Source: Gorillibacterium timonense
GTDB lineage: Bacteria > Bacillota > Bacilli > Paenibacillales > NBRC-103111
DNA length: 64,000 nt
Assembly (NCBI RefSeq): GCF_001457415.1
Contig: NZ_LN881723.1
Span: 279,028-343,027, forward strand
Direction: 5' to 3'
Part shown: positions 63,874 through 64,000 of the stretch, piece by piece
Layout: the number at the start of each line of letters is the position of its first letter
Numbering within the stretch: the stretch's first letter is position 1
Notes under the pieces: model-generated
Databases searched by the model: none
Seen by the model: only the letters and a program-made list of their open reading frames with translations
What the model was told of the DNA's origin: nothing
Position numbers and translations under genes: made by a program

Positions 63874-63988
63874 TGCGCTCGGTGGGAAACGCCGTTCTCA
63901 ACCGGGGAAGCAGTTCGAGGACGACATCCTTGCGAGGAGTCGCAATGAGCACCCGGCGACCCGCTTGCCGCTCGTACTGAACGAGGCG
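63845..63988 (-). pseudogene. ComFA-like helicase fragment
   Basis: In a different frame from sbcC, 47 codons read AGRRVLIATPRKDVVLELLP then RLRTAFPTERIVALYRGSA, matching helicase motif Ia of the competence DNA translocase ComFA. The frame has a TAG upstream (63989-63991) and a TGA at 63845. It is only a piece and meets SbcC sequence at about 63850-63873. Confidence 0.6.
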
Positions 63989-64000
63989 CTAACGGCGCTC

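Overview
The window looks like a chromosomal segment of an endospore-forming, nitrogen-fixing member of the Bacillales, most probably Paenibacillaceae. The signs are: the Bacillus-type order sigA-dnaG-yqxD-ppsR-glyS-glyQ-recO-yqzL-era-cdd-dgkA-ybeY-pgpH-phoH-yqfD-yqfC and yqeY-rpsU; spore genes (tgl, a CotD-like coat protein, yqfC, yqfD); strong GGAGG-type ribosome binding sites; T-box leaders; a secreted protein with copper-amine-oxidase-like N-terminal repeats, which is common in Paenibacillus; and a compact nifBHDKENX operon with hesA nearby. The species is not determined. The DNA is moderately GC-rich, with AT-rich islands at the nif, nifI-like and mod promoters.

Layout. 1-6 kb: a TerC-family membrane protein, cysteine desulfurase plus ThiI (sulfur transfer to tRNA and thiamine), a lytic transglycosylase, a DUF4190-like protein, a DUF1540 protein and YpuI. 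6-9.4 kb, plus strand: a subtilisin-like protease and two spore-coat genes. 9.7-31.7 kb, almost all minus strand: RNase P RNA (class A by its conserved blocks), Nif3, TrmK, the macromolecular synthesis genes sigA-dnaG, T-box-controlled glyQS, RecO/Era, lipid and RNA metabolism genes, YqfC/YqfD, a plus-strand hemerythrin-CheX pair, and yqeY-rpsU. 32-39.9 kb: accessory DNA with two decayed genes (MFS transporter, GAF-LuxR regulator), a HIT protein, a flavin oxidoreductase, a GGDEF-EAL protein, GNAT and MerR genes, a short nucleotidyltransferase and a DUF1697 gene.

40.1-54.9 kb is the nitrogen-fixation and molybdenum island. The minus-strand operon nifB-nifH-nifD-nifK-nifE-nifN-nifX ends in a small Cys-tailed gene I do not recognise. 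It is driven by a sigma-A-like promoter with an upstream GlnR/TnrA-type box. Across the promoter lie a MoaD-like sulfur carrier, HesA and a ThiF/MoeB-like E1 enzyme, then a NifI1-like PII protein with its own GlnR/TnrA-type box. After these come a helix-turn-helix/periplasmic-binding-fold regulator and divergent modAB. Together they suggest a self-contained module: nitrogen status (GlnR) switches on nitrogenase and a PII protein, the ubiquitin-like/E1 proteins may supply sulfur or act in cofactor assembly, and oxyanion availability is sensed by the regulator in front of modAB. No nifV, nifU or modC is in the window.

54.9-64 kb: a secreted glycoside-hydrolase-like protein, a PadR/FtsW-like pair, a GyrI-like protein, an 0.8-kb non-coding stretch holding two different tandem-repeat arrays, T-box-controlled serS, and the C-terminal half of SbcC. 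The SbcC reading frame ends abruptly against a ComFA-like fragment in another frame at the right edge, which is either a real rearrangement or an assembly chimera.
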